A stretch of DNA of 60,056 nucleotides. It comes from Clostridia bacterium (GTDB lineage: Bacteria; Bacillota; Clostridia; Oscillospirales; Acutalibacteraceae). The translations under genes and the position numbers were made by a program. The notes beneath the pieces are model-generated. The model searched no databases. It saw only the letters and a program-made list of their open reading frames with translations, and was not told the DNA's origin. Below are positions 41,101 through 56,100 of this stretch, piece after piece; the first letter of the stretch is position 1, and the number at the start of each line of letters is the position of its first letter. Location: assembly GCA_017544665.1 (NCBI GenBank), contig JAFYDS010000052.1, positions 1-60,056 on the forward strand, read 5' to 3'.

Positions 41101-44100
41101 CGTCTCTCCGGCCGGGCCGTAGTAGTCGACCGTCTTGGCGTCTTCACCGGAGCCGATTGTGTAGGTGTAGTAGACCACCGGGCTCAGCGCGTAGGTCGCA
41201 GCTTCTTCGCCTTCACCAATCGTGATGGAGGTTTCGTCCGCGAGGTCGCTGTAGTAGGTGACTGCCTTACCGTCGCCGTCGGTGTAGGTGTAGACGTACT
41301 TGGTGTATCTGTTGGCAATCTGCTGCCATGTGGTCGCGCTGCCGATGAAGTTCTTCAGCTCGCTGCCGAAGTCATCGTTCGCGAAGGTCTGCGGGTCAAG
41401 CTTCACGTCGATATTCGTGAGCTGCTTGACATAGCCGAGGATCGTGTCGAGGTCGATGCTGCCGGATTCGATACCCGCGAGTACCGGAACGAGCAGGTTC
41501 ATCAGCAGGTTGCCGAGGTCAGCCTTCTTGACAAGATCGGTGACGATGCTTTCGAGCGATGCGCCGTCGCCCATCACCAGGCTCAGGATCACCGGAATCA
41601 GGCTGTCGAGTTCGACCAGCGCGTCGGAGATGTTCTCCTTCGTGATCTTGTTGCTCTTCGGCTGGACGGCGATCTTGGTGATCTCCTCCTGCTCGATGGT
41701 GGTGTAATCGATGGTGTAGTCGTTCAGCAGCATCACGATGATGTCAACGACTTCGTTCTGCTTACCGGCGAGACCGGTGACGATCTGGCCGACGTCGGAA
41801 TCTTCGTCGATCTTCGCGAGCTTCTTGATCAGGTCAAGGAACTCTGGGCTGAAGGCTGTCTGCAGGATGTACATCAGCGTATCAGTCTTGTCGATGTTCC
41901 ATTCGAAGACCTGTTCGTTCACTGCCGGGTTGGACGGATCTGTGACGACGATGCCGTACATCGCGATCTGCTTGAAGAAGTCGGACGGAAGTTCGGTCGT
42001 GACCTGAACCGTGGCGCCGGTGCTGTCTTTCAGTTCAATGCCCTTGAGCAGGTCGTTGATCAGCTTCACAAGACCGCTGCCGTCGGTGCCGGCGATGTTG
42101 ATGATGTCGTCAAGGCCGTAGCTCTTGTCGCCGATCTTCACATAGCTGGCGATCAGATCGTTCAGCTCGCCGCGCGAGACGATCGCGCTCAGCGCGTTGA
42201 CGATGCCGAGGACCGGAGCAAGCAGGTTGTTGATGACCAGCGCCACACCGTTGTTCGCGATGAAGAACGATGCCTGGGCAAGGACCTCAAGGATCGTGGT
42301 CAGCGGCGCAGCCTCGATCTGGCCAACCAGATCGAATACGCCGTCCACAATGTTCTTGAGCAGGTCGTTGCCGTTGTCGCTGGACGCAGCCGCGTCAAGG
42401 TCGACATTGAGCGCCTTGAACAGCGGGATCAGCGCCGTGGTATAACCGTTGCCGCCGTTCAGGACGAGTTCATCAATCAGGATCTTGATGCCTTCGCCGT
42501 TGAGCAGCCAGCCGAGAACGGGTTCTGCCACTGCAGTGATTTCATAGATGATGTCAAGGAACGAATCCTTATCGGTGACATTCCAGTCGTACGTGACGAC
42601 CGCCTTGGTCTGATGTTCGGTGCCGTTGACCATGACCGGCGTCAGATCGTATTCCACGTCGTCAACCGTGATCTTGGTCTTGTCGGCGGTATCGAAGGAG
42701 ACCTCAGTGGTCACAGCGTCGTCGCCTTCGCCAACCGTGTAGGTGTAGTAGTACAGCGTCTCTTCGCCTTCACCGGTCGTCTTCTGGACCTTGTTGTAGA
42801 TCGGGGTCAGCGTGACGGTCTCGCCGTCGATTTCGGCGGTGGTCGCGTCGGCTTCCGTCGTGTAGTACTCGACTTCTTTCGCCTCGTCGCCTTCGCCGAC
42901 GGTGTAGGTGTAGCCATACTGTTTGTACTGTTCAGCAAGAGCCGCCCAGGATTCTGCGTCGCCGATGAAGTCGGCAATCTGACCGCCGTTGGCTTCGGAC
43001 ACAGTCTTCACGCCTTCAACGGAGATATCGATCCGCAGGATTTCCTTCACGATCTTGTTGACCAGTGTCAGGGTTTCGTCGTCCATACCGCCGAGCAGGT
43101 TCACGAGCAGGCTCATGATCATGTTGACCGTCTTGTCGTTGAACGCGAGGTCGTTCAGCAGGTAGTTGACGATGTTTTCGATCGTTGCGTTATGGTTCGT
43201 GCCTTCATAGATCTTCGTGATCAGTTCGGCCGGCTCTTCCTGCGTGGCAAGCAGTTCGATGATTTGCGGAACCGCTCTGAGCAGGATCTTGTCGAGCTTG
43301 TTGATCGCGCTGGTGACATTCGCCTTCTTCGGTTCCAGACCGTGCTGGCTGTTGTAGTTGTAGTTCGCAGCACCGAGGAACTTGTAGATCATTTCTTCCG
43401 GTGTGAATCCGTAGTCGCCGGTCAGGATCTTGATGATCGTGTCGACGAGGATGGCCGGGTCGTTGATCGCCTTGCGGATAATCGGCTGGAGCGCTTCAGG
43501 CAGCGTGGTGAGGTCGAAGCCGATCATGTCGAGAATCGCTTCGATGTTCTCCTTCGTCAGGAGCATCTCGGTGATACCGATGAGGGTATCTGCCGGGTCG
43601 CCCTTGATGTTGCGGCCGAGCGTGCCTTCGCTGATATCCCAGGCCGGGTCAACCTTCGACGGGAAGTACTCGATCTCGGTTGCCGAGCCGTCCACCGTCT
43701 TCGCGGACTGCGCGGCGAGCTTCGAGAAGCGGAATTCAAGCTCAAGGCCTTCGACATACTTCGCAATCAGAGAGCCGATGATGTCTTCGAGCGTGATCGC
43801 GTCGAGGTCGATCGTCAGACCGACGTTCGCTCTGTTCGTCTGGACATCGGAGCCGAGCCAGAAGTTCGCGATGGACGCGTCTTCGTCGTCGGAGAGCAGC
43901 GCCTTCAGGTCGATCACGATCGCGATCGGCAGAACGTCTTCGATCGTCTTGATGATTTCGCTGACCGGAGCGATCAGGTTCGAGACGATCTTGGTCAAGC
44001 CGTTCTTGCTGACCGTGTAGGCGAGGTTCGCCACAAGACCGAGGATGAAGGAAATCGGGTTTTCAAGGTTCGTGTCGCTCAGAAGTCCGAGGATGGACTC

Positions 44101-47100
44101 GAGGATGTACTTGAGGGCAGGTTCGTTTTCAACTCTCGTGTTGTACTCAGCCTGGGTGATCGGGTCGATACCGAGGGCTTCGAACAACGGGATGATCGCA
44201 TAGTTGTAACCGCTGCCGCCCATGATGTTGATTTCGCGGAACGCACTCAGGGAGTCGCCGTAAGTGCTGCCGTCGAAGTTGTAGACGCCGCCCGCAAGGA
44301 TCAGCTTCAGCAGATCGTCAGCCGGTGCAAGGATGTCGCAGACGATTTCGATGAAGCGGGCCTGCTTCTGCGCGTTGGTCGTGCAGCCGTCGAACCAGCT
44401 GACAGCGTCGGAGCTGTCGACCTTCGTCTTCTGAACGTCGCTGTCGATCATGACAGGCTTCAGATCGTAGGTGATCGCGTCGTCGCCTTCGCCGACGGTG
44501 TACTTCGTTTCGCCGGCCTTGTTCAGGGTGATTTCCGTGGTGACGGCCGCTTCGCCTTCACCGACGGTGTAGGTGTAGTAGTACAGCTTCTCTTCGCCTT
44601 CGCCGCTCGTCTTCTGGACCTGTTCAAAGACCGGGGTCACAGTGACGGTATGGAGGTCTTCACCCTCGCCGACTTCGGCCGTCGTCGCGTCGTTCGCAGC
44701 AAGATAGATCTCGATCTTCTTGGCGTCTTCGCCGGTGCCTTCGGTGTAGGTGTAGGCGTACTTCACATACTTCGCGGCAACGTCTGCCCACGTGGTGTCT
44801 TCATTCACGGTCAGGCCGCTGAAGTACGGGGCAAGCGAGGCTTTCGCGCTGTAGGTCTGGACGGAGATGTCGATATCCATGCCGACGATATCCTTGACAA
44901 GGCCGAGGACCATGTCGATCGTCTTCCAGGTGTCTTCGTCCATGTTGCCGAGCAGGCCGACCAACAGGTCAACCAGCGTGCTGACCAGCGCGTCGCTGTA
45001 CAGCTTGTCGCCGATCAGGTCGCTCAGCGAGCCGAGGTCGAGCAGTCTGAGAACCGGGCTGACCAGCTTGTCAAGCGTCGTAATCGCCTGCGTGGTCTGC
45101 TCCTTCGTAACGGTGCGGTCTTGCGCCGTGCCGGTGACGCCCTTGTAGGCGATCGCCTGCTTTTCAAGCGCAGGATCGGTATCCGGGATCAGCTGGTAGG
45201 TCAGGACGTACTTGTTGAAGAGCTTGACGATGATCTTCACAAGACCGTTGAGGTCGTCTGCGTTGAGGATGTTGTCCACAACCTCAGCCACAACGCCTTC
45301 GAGTTCCAGACCTTCGAGGAGATCCTTGATCTCTTCGGATTCCTTCACGAAGTTCAGGAGACCGACAAGGAAGTATTCGGGCTGGCCGACGATGCTCGCG
45401 ACAGAACCGCTGACGATCTCGGCGCCGTCGAAGGTGACCTTCTGGTCAAGATCGTTGATCAGGCCGGTGTCTGCGCCTTCTCTGTAGGTCGTGTAGGTCT
45501 CGTAGTCACCGAGCTGACCCGCGAGGTCGTAGAGCATCTGTTTTGTAATATCAAGGTTCAGTTGTTCGTCTTCCGCCTTGCCGCTGTTGATCGCGTCAAG
45601 GATCGTGTTGATCAGACCCTTGGTGACCTTCGGCTGGTGCGTTTCTTCGTCGATCTCGTCGGTCACGGTGTCTTCGAGCTTCAGCATGTCAAGGTGAATC
45701 TGAATCTCGTAGAAGTCCTCGATCTGCGCGAGCAGCGAGTTGACGAACGCGAGCGCGTTGTCGACGATGTTATACAGACCGTCGTTGGCAAGGAAGTAGA
45801 TGACGGATGCAAGGTTCGTCGCAAGGAACGAAGCCGGGTTCGCAGCAAGGTGGTCAACGATCAGCAGCACTTCGTTGATCAGATAGCTCAGCATATCTTC
45901 GACGGTCGTCTTCTGGGTGTTGAAGTCTTCCTGGCTCAGCATGTCGCCGTTGGCCTTGCGCAGACCGAACGCCTCAAGCAGCGGGATCAGGGCCTGCGAG
46001 TAGCCGTTGGAGCCGCGGATCTCAAGATAGCCGTTGCCGAGTTCGGTGCCGTCCTGACCCGGATCCGTGCCGGAGTCCTTACCGGACGGCAGGCCGTTGA
46101 CGGTCGCGTCATCCGGATCGATCGCCATGTAGGTGACCTTGTTGCCCGTGCGGATCGCCGTGAAGGTCTTGCCCTGAAGGACAACCTTGAAGAGATCAGC
46201 AAGCGGTTCCAGGATGGATGCAAGGTTGTGGATGATGCCGGCCTTGTCGATCTGCGTGTAAGCGTCGCCTTCGCCGGTACCCCACTTGAAGCCGTCGTAG
46301 TAGTCGCTCTTCTTCGAGTCGACCTTGGTCTTGTGGACCATTTCGGTCACGCCTTCTTCGACTTCGACTTCTTCCATGATCTTCGTCAGCGCGTAGGTCT
46401 TGGCGGTTTCGCCTTCGCCGATGGTGATCGTCGTTTCGTCCGCGCCGGTGAGATAGACTTCAACCTTCGTCGGTTCGCCGTCTTCTCCCTCTGCCGGGAC
46501 GGTGTAGGTGTAGCCGTAGCGCGTGTACTGCGCGGCCACGTCTGCCCATGTGGTGTCTTCGGTCACGTCGGCGCCGATGTAATCCGCAAGGAAGGAATCC
46601 TTGTAGTCATACGGAGTGATGCCGAAGTCGATGCCGAGGATGTTCTTGACATAGCCGAGGACCGTGGCGATCGTGCCCATGGTGTCTTCGCCTACGCCCG
46701 CGAGCAGGCCGACCAGCAGGTCGACGATCAGGCTCATCGTGTCGTCCGTGAAGGCCAGCTTGTTGAGCAGGGCGTTCACAAGGTTCGGCAGGGTCATTTC
46801 CAGCGACGGATCAGCGTCGATCTGATCCACGATGTCAAGGAGCGTCTTCACGATGCCGGTCTGGCTTTCCGCCGGGATCAGGGTCGACAGCGACGGAAGC
46901 AGAATCTTGACCGCTTCGCTGATCACAGTGTCGAGCTTGCCCGGAATCGGGGCGACCTGCGTCTGAAGTTCCGGATCGAGGTTCTCGTATGCGGAGTGAT
47001 CCGGCGTGATGAGTTTACCGTTGAGGGAAACGTAGGTGATCTCGTAGCCTTCGAACAGCTTCGTGATGATGTCAGTCAGCTTCAGGCCGTTGTTTTCACC

Positions 47101-50100
47101 GTTGATGATGGTTTCCAGGATACCGCCGATCAGCGCCTTCGTATCGTTGGATTCGACCTTCTTGTCAACGATCTTGTTGACAGAGTCGAGGGCGTTGTTC
47201 GAAAGGACTGTCTCGAGCAGGAAGACCAGCGAGTCTGCGATATCAACTGTGAACTGTCCTTTGCGGATGACATAGCGGCTGTAATCCACGGCGGGATAGT
47301 TGCCCATGTTGTATTCGCTTTCGGCCATCTTCACTTCCTCGCCGTTCTGGGTGAAGAAGTAGTAGACCTTATCACCGGACTGCTGCTGCGGGATGTTGAT
47401 CGTATGACGGACATAGTCGGTGAAGAACGTGCTGTTAAGCGGCTGGAAGACTTCGATGGACTCGTCGTCAATCGTCTTCACGATGATGCCGGTGAGCAGA
47501 TCGTTCAGGATGCGGACGATGTTCGAGCCGTCTTCGCCGGCGATACCGAGGATATCGTTCAGCGTGTAGATCTTCTTACCGTTGGTATCCAGGATGAAGT
47601 GTCCTTCGTTATCCTTCTTACCTGCGGTGATGGGCAGATACTTTTCAAGGATATCGTGGATGTTTTCGTTGATGAGTTTTTCAAGGATCGGTCCAAGAAT
47701 CGGTTCCGCAATGTTCACGAGCGCAAGCGCGGGCGCGAGCAGGTTGCGTACGACCACTTCAACGCCGTTGGAGGCAAGGAAGTAGGACAGGGTCGGAAGC
47801 AGGGTCAGCAGGTATTCGACCGGGCCGTTCTCGAGCTGTTCGACCAGACCGAAGATCGCGTCGGTCAGCGCCGACAGCGTGACGGAGGTGCCCTTGCCGC
47901 TCATGTAAGCAGCCGGCGTCGTCAGATACTGATCGTCAATTGCCAGCGCCTTCAGCAGCGGATAGATCGCGTTCTCGTAGCCGGTGTTGCCGAGCAGCGT
48001 CAGCACGCCCTTCTCGGCGCCTTCCGCCTGGAGAATCTCGATGTTGTCGCCTCTGAGCAGGAAGTTGAGAACCAGTTCAAGCGGCTTGACAAGACCGTAG
48101 ATCGCGTCAACAAATGCGGAGACCTTCGCATCCATGGTCGTGGCGGCGTCGATGCCCCAGGCTTCGTCAAGGACGACCTTCTTGCTCTGGACGCTCGCTT
48201 CTTCCTGATGCAGGTTGTAAGTAACCGCATCCGGATCCGTGCCGACGGTGACGGTGGTCATGCCGATCGGGCCGTAGTAGTCGACCGTCTCGTCGTCCGC
48301 ATTCACATAGGTGTAATGCGCGACCTGCGTCAGCGCGTATTCCACAGCGTCGTCGCCTTCGCCGACCGTGATCGTCGTCGTGCCTTCCGGCTTATAGACG
48401 GTCTCGATCGTATCTTCAGCGCCGCCCTCGCCGGGCACCGTGTACTGATAGCGGATGACCGGGATCAGATCCACCGTGACGGTGTAGCCGCTGATTTCAA
48501 CGTCTGTCTTCTTGGTGCTGATTTCTTCAGCAAGCTTGGTGTAATAATCGTTATAGATGATGTTGCCGTCTTCATCCTTCACAACGACCTTGTTGCCGTC
48601 AACCAGTTTGTAGGTCGGGTTGTCGTTCGCGTCAAGGATGATCTTGCCGTCTTCGTCTCTGTCGAATTCATAGGTGACATAGGCGAAGTGCGAAGCGTAA
48701 TCGCTCGGATTGATAAGTTCGGACCAGCTGACATCTTCGCGTGTGCGGTCAACCGTTTCGCCTTCCACTTCCTTCGTCGGGTTGAGCGCCAGCGCGGCGT
48801 CAATCCGGGCGTTCAGGAAGGGCTTGAATGGGGCAGCGCTTTCATCTGCATACGCATACGGCGCAATGTTGAGTCCGACAATCTGGTCGACCAGCGGCGC
48901 AATACCGTCGATCGAGTCGCCGTTTTCGGCAAGCAGGCCGAAGACCAGACCGATGATCGTGTTCGCCATCTCGTCGTTGATGACGTACTGCTGCAGGATC
49001 GCGTCAACCGCATCCTTCAGCGAGGCGCCGTCCGGTACGTTCTTGAGGATCGCCTTGAAGGTCTCGTTCTCCTTCAGGATCGGCAGGAGTTCCGGAATCG
49101 CGGCAAGGAGCGTCTTGTCGAGCTTCTTGATCGCGCGGCGGACCTTTCTCTGCTTGTCGCCGGAACCGACGACTTCGTTACCGTCGATATAGGTATCGTA
49201 GTCATAGGTCAGTCTGTCGAAGGACAGGTACTCAAGCAGCATATTCTTCACGTCGTACTCGTTGAAGTACTTGAGGAGAATCTTGAAGATGACGTATCTG
49301 TTCTCGCCGGTGACCGCGTCGAGGATCTGCTTCACGGTGTCGCTGACCGGTTTGCCCGAGATCTGTTCGATCAGGCTTTCGACCAGGTCGCCGCCGAGGA
49401 TCGTGTCGCCCACGATCGCCATCAGCGTATCGGCCTTGGTGGAGACGACGCCCTTCATGGTGCGTCTGTCGCCTTCGGTCGTCACATAGTCGCTCGAATA
49501 GTAGCGGATGGTTTCAACGTCGTCGATCTGGCAGGTCTTCACGATGATGTACTCGAAGAGACCGATGACCGGGATATCGCCGAGATCGATGTCCTTCTCT
49601 TCCAGCAGGTTATACAGCAGGTGTTCGAGGGCATCGCAGGTCAGCAGATTGTCGACCAGATCGTAGATGTCGTTGATGTTGTCAATGTTCGGAATGATTT
49701 CCTTCAGCGTGTCATTGTTCTTAATGAAGCCGAGGATGATTGCGTAGAGATCAAGCGCAACATACTTCTTGTTGCCTTCGCTGTTGACGTTCGCCTTGCT
49801 GATTTCGACTTCAGCGCCCGTCACGTCGTTCACGTGGTCAAGCAGCGTGATCAGCGGCGCGACAAACTGTTCGATGCCCTGCGCCAGACCGTCGGTGTAG
49901 ATGAACCAGACCAGCTGCGGCAGCGCGCCGACGATCGTCTGGATCGGGGAGCCGACGATTTGCTGAATGAGCGCATCGACATAGTCGAGGATCTTTCTCG
50001 CATAGGCGGTATCGTCCAGCTGCTTGAACGCCTTCTTGTCAATCAGATTCGGGATGCCGAGGGCTTCGAAGACCGGGATAATGAAGCGGTCATAGCCGTC

Positions 50101-53100
50101 GCCGCCCGTGATGTGGATACCGTCGAGCAGGATCAGGTCTTCTTCGGTGAGCAGCATGCGGAGTACCGGAACCAGCGGCGTCAGGATCTGGCTGATCAGC
50201 GCCAGAACGTCGTCATAGGTCTCGATGCCGAAGCTGTTCGTACCGGTCAGGTTGATCTCATACTCGTAAACCGGCTTGGTTTCGTCATAGATCGGGTTGT
50301 TGTCACCGTCGAACATCGGCTCGTCGTTATCGTCAAGCATCTGTTCATAGACGATGCTGTAGGTGTTGGTTTCGTCATCCTTCGCGGTCTTGTAGATCTT
50401 ACCGGTTTCCACGTCGTACGCCGTGCAGCCCGTGATCGCGTCTTCCGCGTTATAGGTGTACAGCCACGCGGTAGCGCCGGTCGTCTCGGTGACCGTCTTG
50501 CTGACGAATTCGCCTTCGCCGTTCACGGTAACAACCGTCTTGGTGTTGCCGGATTCGGTCACAGTGATGACATAGTGGACGTCTGTCGCGTTATCCTTCG
50601 CGGTGATGGTGATCGTGTTGCCTTCGGTGACAGCCTTTTCGTCGTCGCCGGCTTCACGGATCGTGGTGTCTTCATAGATCTTGACCGTCTTCAGGCCTTC
50701 ATAGGCTTCGGACCAGGTGACCTTGCCGTCATGGTCTGCATCGTAAGGAATGAAGTAACTATAGAAATTCGTCGGATTCTCCGCATCGCCCATGAAGTGC
50801 GACAGCGTCAAATCGAGGCCGTCCACGATGTCGGGCAGCATGCCGATCACGTTGGTGATGGTCTCGTTGCCGCCGATCGCGTTGACAAGCAGCGCAACCA
50901 GTGTGGTCGCCAGACCAGCCTTGAACTCGCCGTCCACCGTGCTGTCTTTCATCAGACCGACAAGCAGGTTTTCAACCAGTTCCTGCGTGGTGGAACCGCT
51001 CAGGGTCAGACCGCCGAGCGTGCCTTCGGGCAGCAGGCCGATCACGGCCGGGATGATGCCGCCGATCAGCGTGTCGATCTGCGACGGCAGGGCTTCGAGT
51101 TCATCCTTGTTGATGCCGGCAGCGTCATAGTCAATGCCCTCTTCAGCGGCAATGCGGGCCTCCAGTTCGGGATACTCGCTCGAGACTCTCGCCGGCTGAT
51201 ATTCGACCTTGTACCAGGAGAGCAGGTCGATCAGGAGACGTTCGACCGGTTCTGCGTCGTCAAAGATCGAGTAGATCAGAACAGCCATCAGGTAGTCTGT
51301 GTTCGGATCGTCCAGATCGAAGCTTTCGCCGAGTTCCTTGCCGGCGCCGAGCTTCTCGTAGTTGATCTTCAGCAGGCCTTCCGCCACATCGCGGATACCG
51401 TCGTTGAAGACGATCCAGTTGAGCACTTCAAGGAGAACCGTCTCGCGGTCGACCACATAGGTGTCTTCCACTTCCGGCGTATCGGGATCGTCAACCGGGT
51501 CACGCTTCAGAATACCGTCGCGTCTGTTCTTGATGATGACCTGATTTTCGCCTTCGCCTCTGGTGATGGTTTCAATCTCTGTGAATTCAGCGTATTCCTT
51601 CATGCTCTGGTGGGCAGCCAGCCATGCGCAGGAAGCAATGTCGATGAAGATGGTGTCGGGCAGGATCTCACTCAGGACGAGCTTGGTCTCCACGCCGGTC
51701 TCTTCGTCTTTACCGATCGAGATCGAGATGCTGTCGATCAGCTGCTGGATAATGTCAAGGAACGTGGCGTTGTCATCGGTGTCGTCGCCTGCTCCGTTGT
51801 TTGCCGGCGCTCTGCGCGGCGCAAGGTTCGGCGTCGGCGCAGTCACGACTTCGCCGTTTTCGTCTTCGAGCAGCGGCTCAAAGATTTCCGCAATCGCCGC
51901 GTCAGCCGAGGCTGCGTCTGCACCGTCCGCGTCGTCGATCACGTCAAGCATATACTGCGCAGTCGTCGAAGCGGGCGAGCCGTTGCCGCTCGGGGCACCC
52001 GGCGCATCGCTGGAGCCGGTTTCGGGTTCTTCTTCATCCTGTGCAATGATGCCTCTCAGGGCATCCTTGATCATGCCGAGGACGTCAATCTTGTAGATGG
52101 GTTCGATCTTCTGGGTGATCGTGGTCACCGGCGCGAGCAGGTTGGTAACCAGCTTGTCAGCGCCGTCACTGATCAGGAAGCGCGCCAGATGCGGCAGCAT
52201 GATCAGCAGGGTGTTGACCGGTCTGTCGCACAGCGACTCGACCAGCGCCCAGATCGCATCGACCAGCGTTTGCAGGATCGCCTTATAGTTGTTGTTGTTC
52301 GTATTCGGATCTTCAATCAGCGTCCAGATGCCGTCGACGTTATTGATGGTCGCGTCGGTACCGTAGACCGTCTTCATGAAGTCTTCAGCCGAAATCAGGC
52401 CGCCTTCCAGATACAGTTCGCTGGAATCGGTGTGAACCTTGGTTTCGTCCGCTTTGTACAGCTTGTCGATCGCAAGCGCGCGCAGCAGCGGCAGGATCAC
52501 GGTCTGATAGCCTTCCAGGCCTTCGATATTGATCTTGTCATAGAGCGTCAGGCGGTTGCCCGTGAAGAGCATTTCGAAGATCGGGGTCAGCGGCTGGACA
52601 AGCGCCCAGACGAGGTCGACAATGGCCTGCAGCGGATCGTCCGCATCGGCAAGACCCCATGTAACGTTGACTTCAACGGTCGTTGCGCGGACGTCGGAAT
52701 CTCTCTTGATCTGGGTCACGCCGTCGGCTTCGTATGCCGGCTCGACTGCTACCTTCACAGCGTCGTCGCCTTCGCCGACCGTGATCTCGGTCAGGCCGAC
52801 CGCAGTGTTCCAGTACTCGTTGTTTTCTGCATCGACATACTTGTACTCCGGATCAAACGCCGGCGTCAGTTCGTAGGTCTCGCCGTCGATTTCAGCGGAG
52901 GTGAGGTTCGCAGCGCTGTTGGTGTATTCCTTCTTGATTTCGTTGCCGCCCACCGTCACAGTGTAGGTGTAGACATAAACCAGGTGGTTCTTGGCGACCT
53001 GCGGCCACTTCTTGCTGTTGCCGATGACGGAAGCAAGCTGCGGCACCGCGGCCTTCACCTTCTGCGGCGTGAGGTCATAGCCCGCACCCGCGACGATGTC

Positions 53101-56100
53101 GATGATCGCGCTGATCAGGTTCGGGTTGTCAGCTTTCGCCAGTGCGGCGAAGACTTTGCCGAGCAGGCCGTTGATCACGTCGTCGTTGCAGGCATACTTC
53201 TTGATCAGCGTGTCAACAAGGTTGCGCAGCGTGATGTCGTCTTCTGCGGTCAGGCCGAACTTGGCGAACAGACCGGTTTCGTCTTCTTCGGTCGCCGGAT
53301 CGTCCTGCTTCGTCAGCGTTTCCTTGAACAGATTCAGGACTGTGCCGACCAGGTTGTCAAGGTTATCGATCGCCGCGGAGGTCTTCACGCGGGAGATCTC
53401 GGAAACAAGGTTATCCTTGTTGACGGGGACTCCGTCTTCTTCGGCCGCGTCTTCGACGGTCTTGTTATAGGCAAGCACTTCGTCGAGCGTGTCGTAACCG
53501 GCGTCTTCATAGAATTCGTAGTGTGTCTCGCTCTCGATGTCGGCGAGGACGATCTCTTCGCCGCCGTCTACCGTGTAACCGGTAAGCAGTTCGACGAGGA
53601 CCTGAACGAGAACGTCTTCGTTCTGGAACACGTTGGTGATGATCTCGTCAAGCATCTCAGCGTCTTCGCCGTTTTCGTCGGTGATGTCATAGCCGAGGAT
53701 ATTGCCGAGCAGTTCCTTGATGGTCGTGTTCTGGAAGATGAAGTTGAGCAGCCACATCAGGACTTCCGCCTTGGAGACGGGGACCTGACCCTTGTCGGTG
53801 ATCTTCACGCGGACGTCGGAGGCCGTTCTCTCGTCGCCGAGGGCAGCGATGGTCTTGAAGAAGTTCTTCAGTGCGTTGGCTCTGTTTTCAATGGCCGTTG
53901 CGTCGTTATCGGGATCGTCGTCGTTGAGCATCGCCTTCGCCGCCTGCTCGACGGCCTTGTTGATGAACAGGACGATCGAGTAGTTGTAATCGCCCGTGTC
54001 GTCGTCGCCGGCCTTGAACAGCGAGCTCATGTCGATCTGCAGCGCGCTGAGCATCTTCAGCAGGGACATGGTGAAGTTCGGTACGAAATCGTCGACATAG
54101 TGGAACGTGATTTCGCCGGTTTCTTCATCCACTTCGTACTGCGCCTGCAGCAGGTTCTGGATCGAGGACCAGTCGGTCTGTTCGTCGCCGAGGATCATGG
54201 AGCTGATACCGTCAAGGACGGCCGCCAGGATCTCGTCGACCTTCACATAGAGGATACCCGCGGGGATATCATAGTCAGGCGCGATGTTCCAGCCGATGAT
54301 GTTTGTCAGGGTGGTGATCGGGATCAGCAGGTTCTGGACCCAGGTGGTCAGACCGTCGCCCCAGATGAAGTAGGCGAGCGTCGGAAGCGCTTCGGCGAGG
54401 GTCGAGATCGGGCATTCGACCAGGATCTCGATGAAGTTGAACAGGTAGTCGACAAACTTGCCTGTCGCTTCGCCCATGCCTTCGGGCTTCAGAATCTTCT
54501 TGCCGTTTTCGTCAAGTACAAAGTTGTTGCCGTTTGTCTGATAGATCATCTTCAGATATTCATCTGTGCTGATCAGGTTCTGCGGGATCTGTTTGTCTGC
54601 CGGCTTGCCGGTGTTGAGGTGGTCGGCGATCGTCTGATTGCCGTCGCCGCCGGTGTACGGCTCGCTGTTGACGTAGTCGAGGATCTGCTGCAGGCCGAAG
54701 GCGTTCAGCAGCGGGACAAGGACGTTATCCCAGGCGTTGTTGCCTTCGATACCAAGACCGCCGTTGAAGAGCTTCAGATCGTCGCCCGCAAGGAGCATCG
54801 AGAACAGAGAAGCAAACGGTTCAAGCAGTTCCCAAAGGTTGGAAACGAACTTGTCTTTCTTGTCGCCGAAGGTGGCGTCAATGCTGCCGGAGTCAATGCT
54901 GTCAAGCGCCCACGACCACATCGGCGTCGCGTCGGTGTACTTAATCTTGAGCTTCGCGACGGTGAACTTCGCGTCTTCGTCGGCCGGCGTGGTCACGCTG
55001 ATGTCGCCGTTCTCGAGGATGGCGATCGCCTTCAGTTGATCGTACTCGCTGACGTATTCCTGCTGCTCGCCGTCCTTATCCTTATAGGTATAGACGAAGT
55101 TGCTGCCGCTCTTTGCGCGGATCTTACCGGAGGCGATGAGGTATTCGGTGATGATCGTTTCGGTCGTACCGGCTTCCTCGTCTTCCTTCTCGGTCGATTC
55201 ATAGATGATGTTGTTCTCTTCGTCGAACATCATCAGGCCGTTGTCGTCATAGGCGTACTTGTAGCCGCTGGCGTGGTTCGCGAAGATGTTCGCCCAGCTG
55301 AAGTCGACCTTTTCGCCGTTCTTGTAAGCGAAGACGTTGCCCGCTTCGTCGGTGGTGGTCGTCATGTTGCCGCCGCTCTTGTCGAAGCCGTAGGACAGGA
55401 ACTCATAGAACTGCGTCTTGGTCGTTCCATCCTGCTTGTAGAGCCATTCGGACGGCATCAGGCCGAAGCCGGCCGCGTTGACGATCTTGATGATCGCGTC
55501 GATTTCGTTGAAGTCGATCGTCTTGCCGAGCAGGTTCAGCACGGCGTTGATGATCGTCGTGAACATATCGTCGACGAAGAGGTTTTCGTTGCAGACGCTT
55601 TCCACGAGCTTGAACAGGCTGTCGCCCTGGGTGTACTCGTAGTCGATCGGCATGGTGATGATGTCGTTCGAGACGAGCGCGTCAAGGACGCTCGGAACCG
55701 CCTTCGAAATGACATAGTCGATGTTGGCGATGGCGTTGTTCACGCTCTGCTCGGTGAACTTGTCGGCCGTCGAAGCCCAGTCGTAACCGGAGTGGTCAAT
55801 GGAATAACCGCCCTCGTCTTCATACTTATTATATTGTGTGACTTCGGCTGCGGTCACGCCTTCGACGCCGTTCATGTACTCATAGAAGTACAGGTTGCCT
55901 TCGTCGGGCGTGTAGTCGGTCAGCAGGTCGATCAGAAGACCCGTGACGATGTCGACGCGCGTCGCCGAGTAGTTGTGGTTCGCACCTTCCAGAATCGTCG
56001 CGGCGCTCTTCAGCTTGGTCACGACGTTCGTGATGATGTTCTGGATACGTTCGTTGGATTCCACGTCATACGCCGTCTGGATACCCATATTCTCGAAGAC

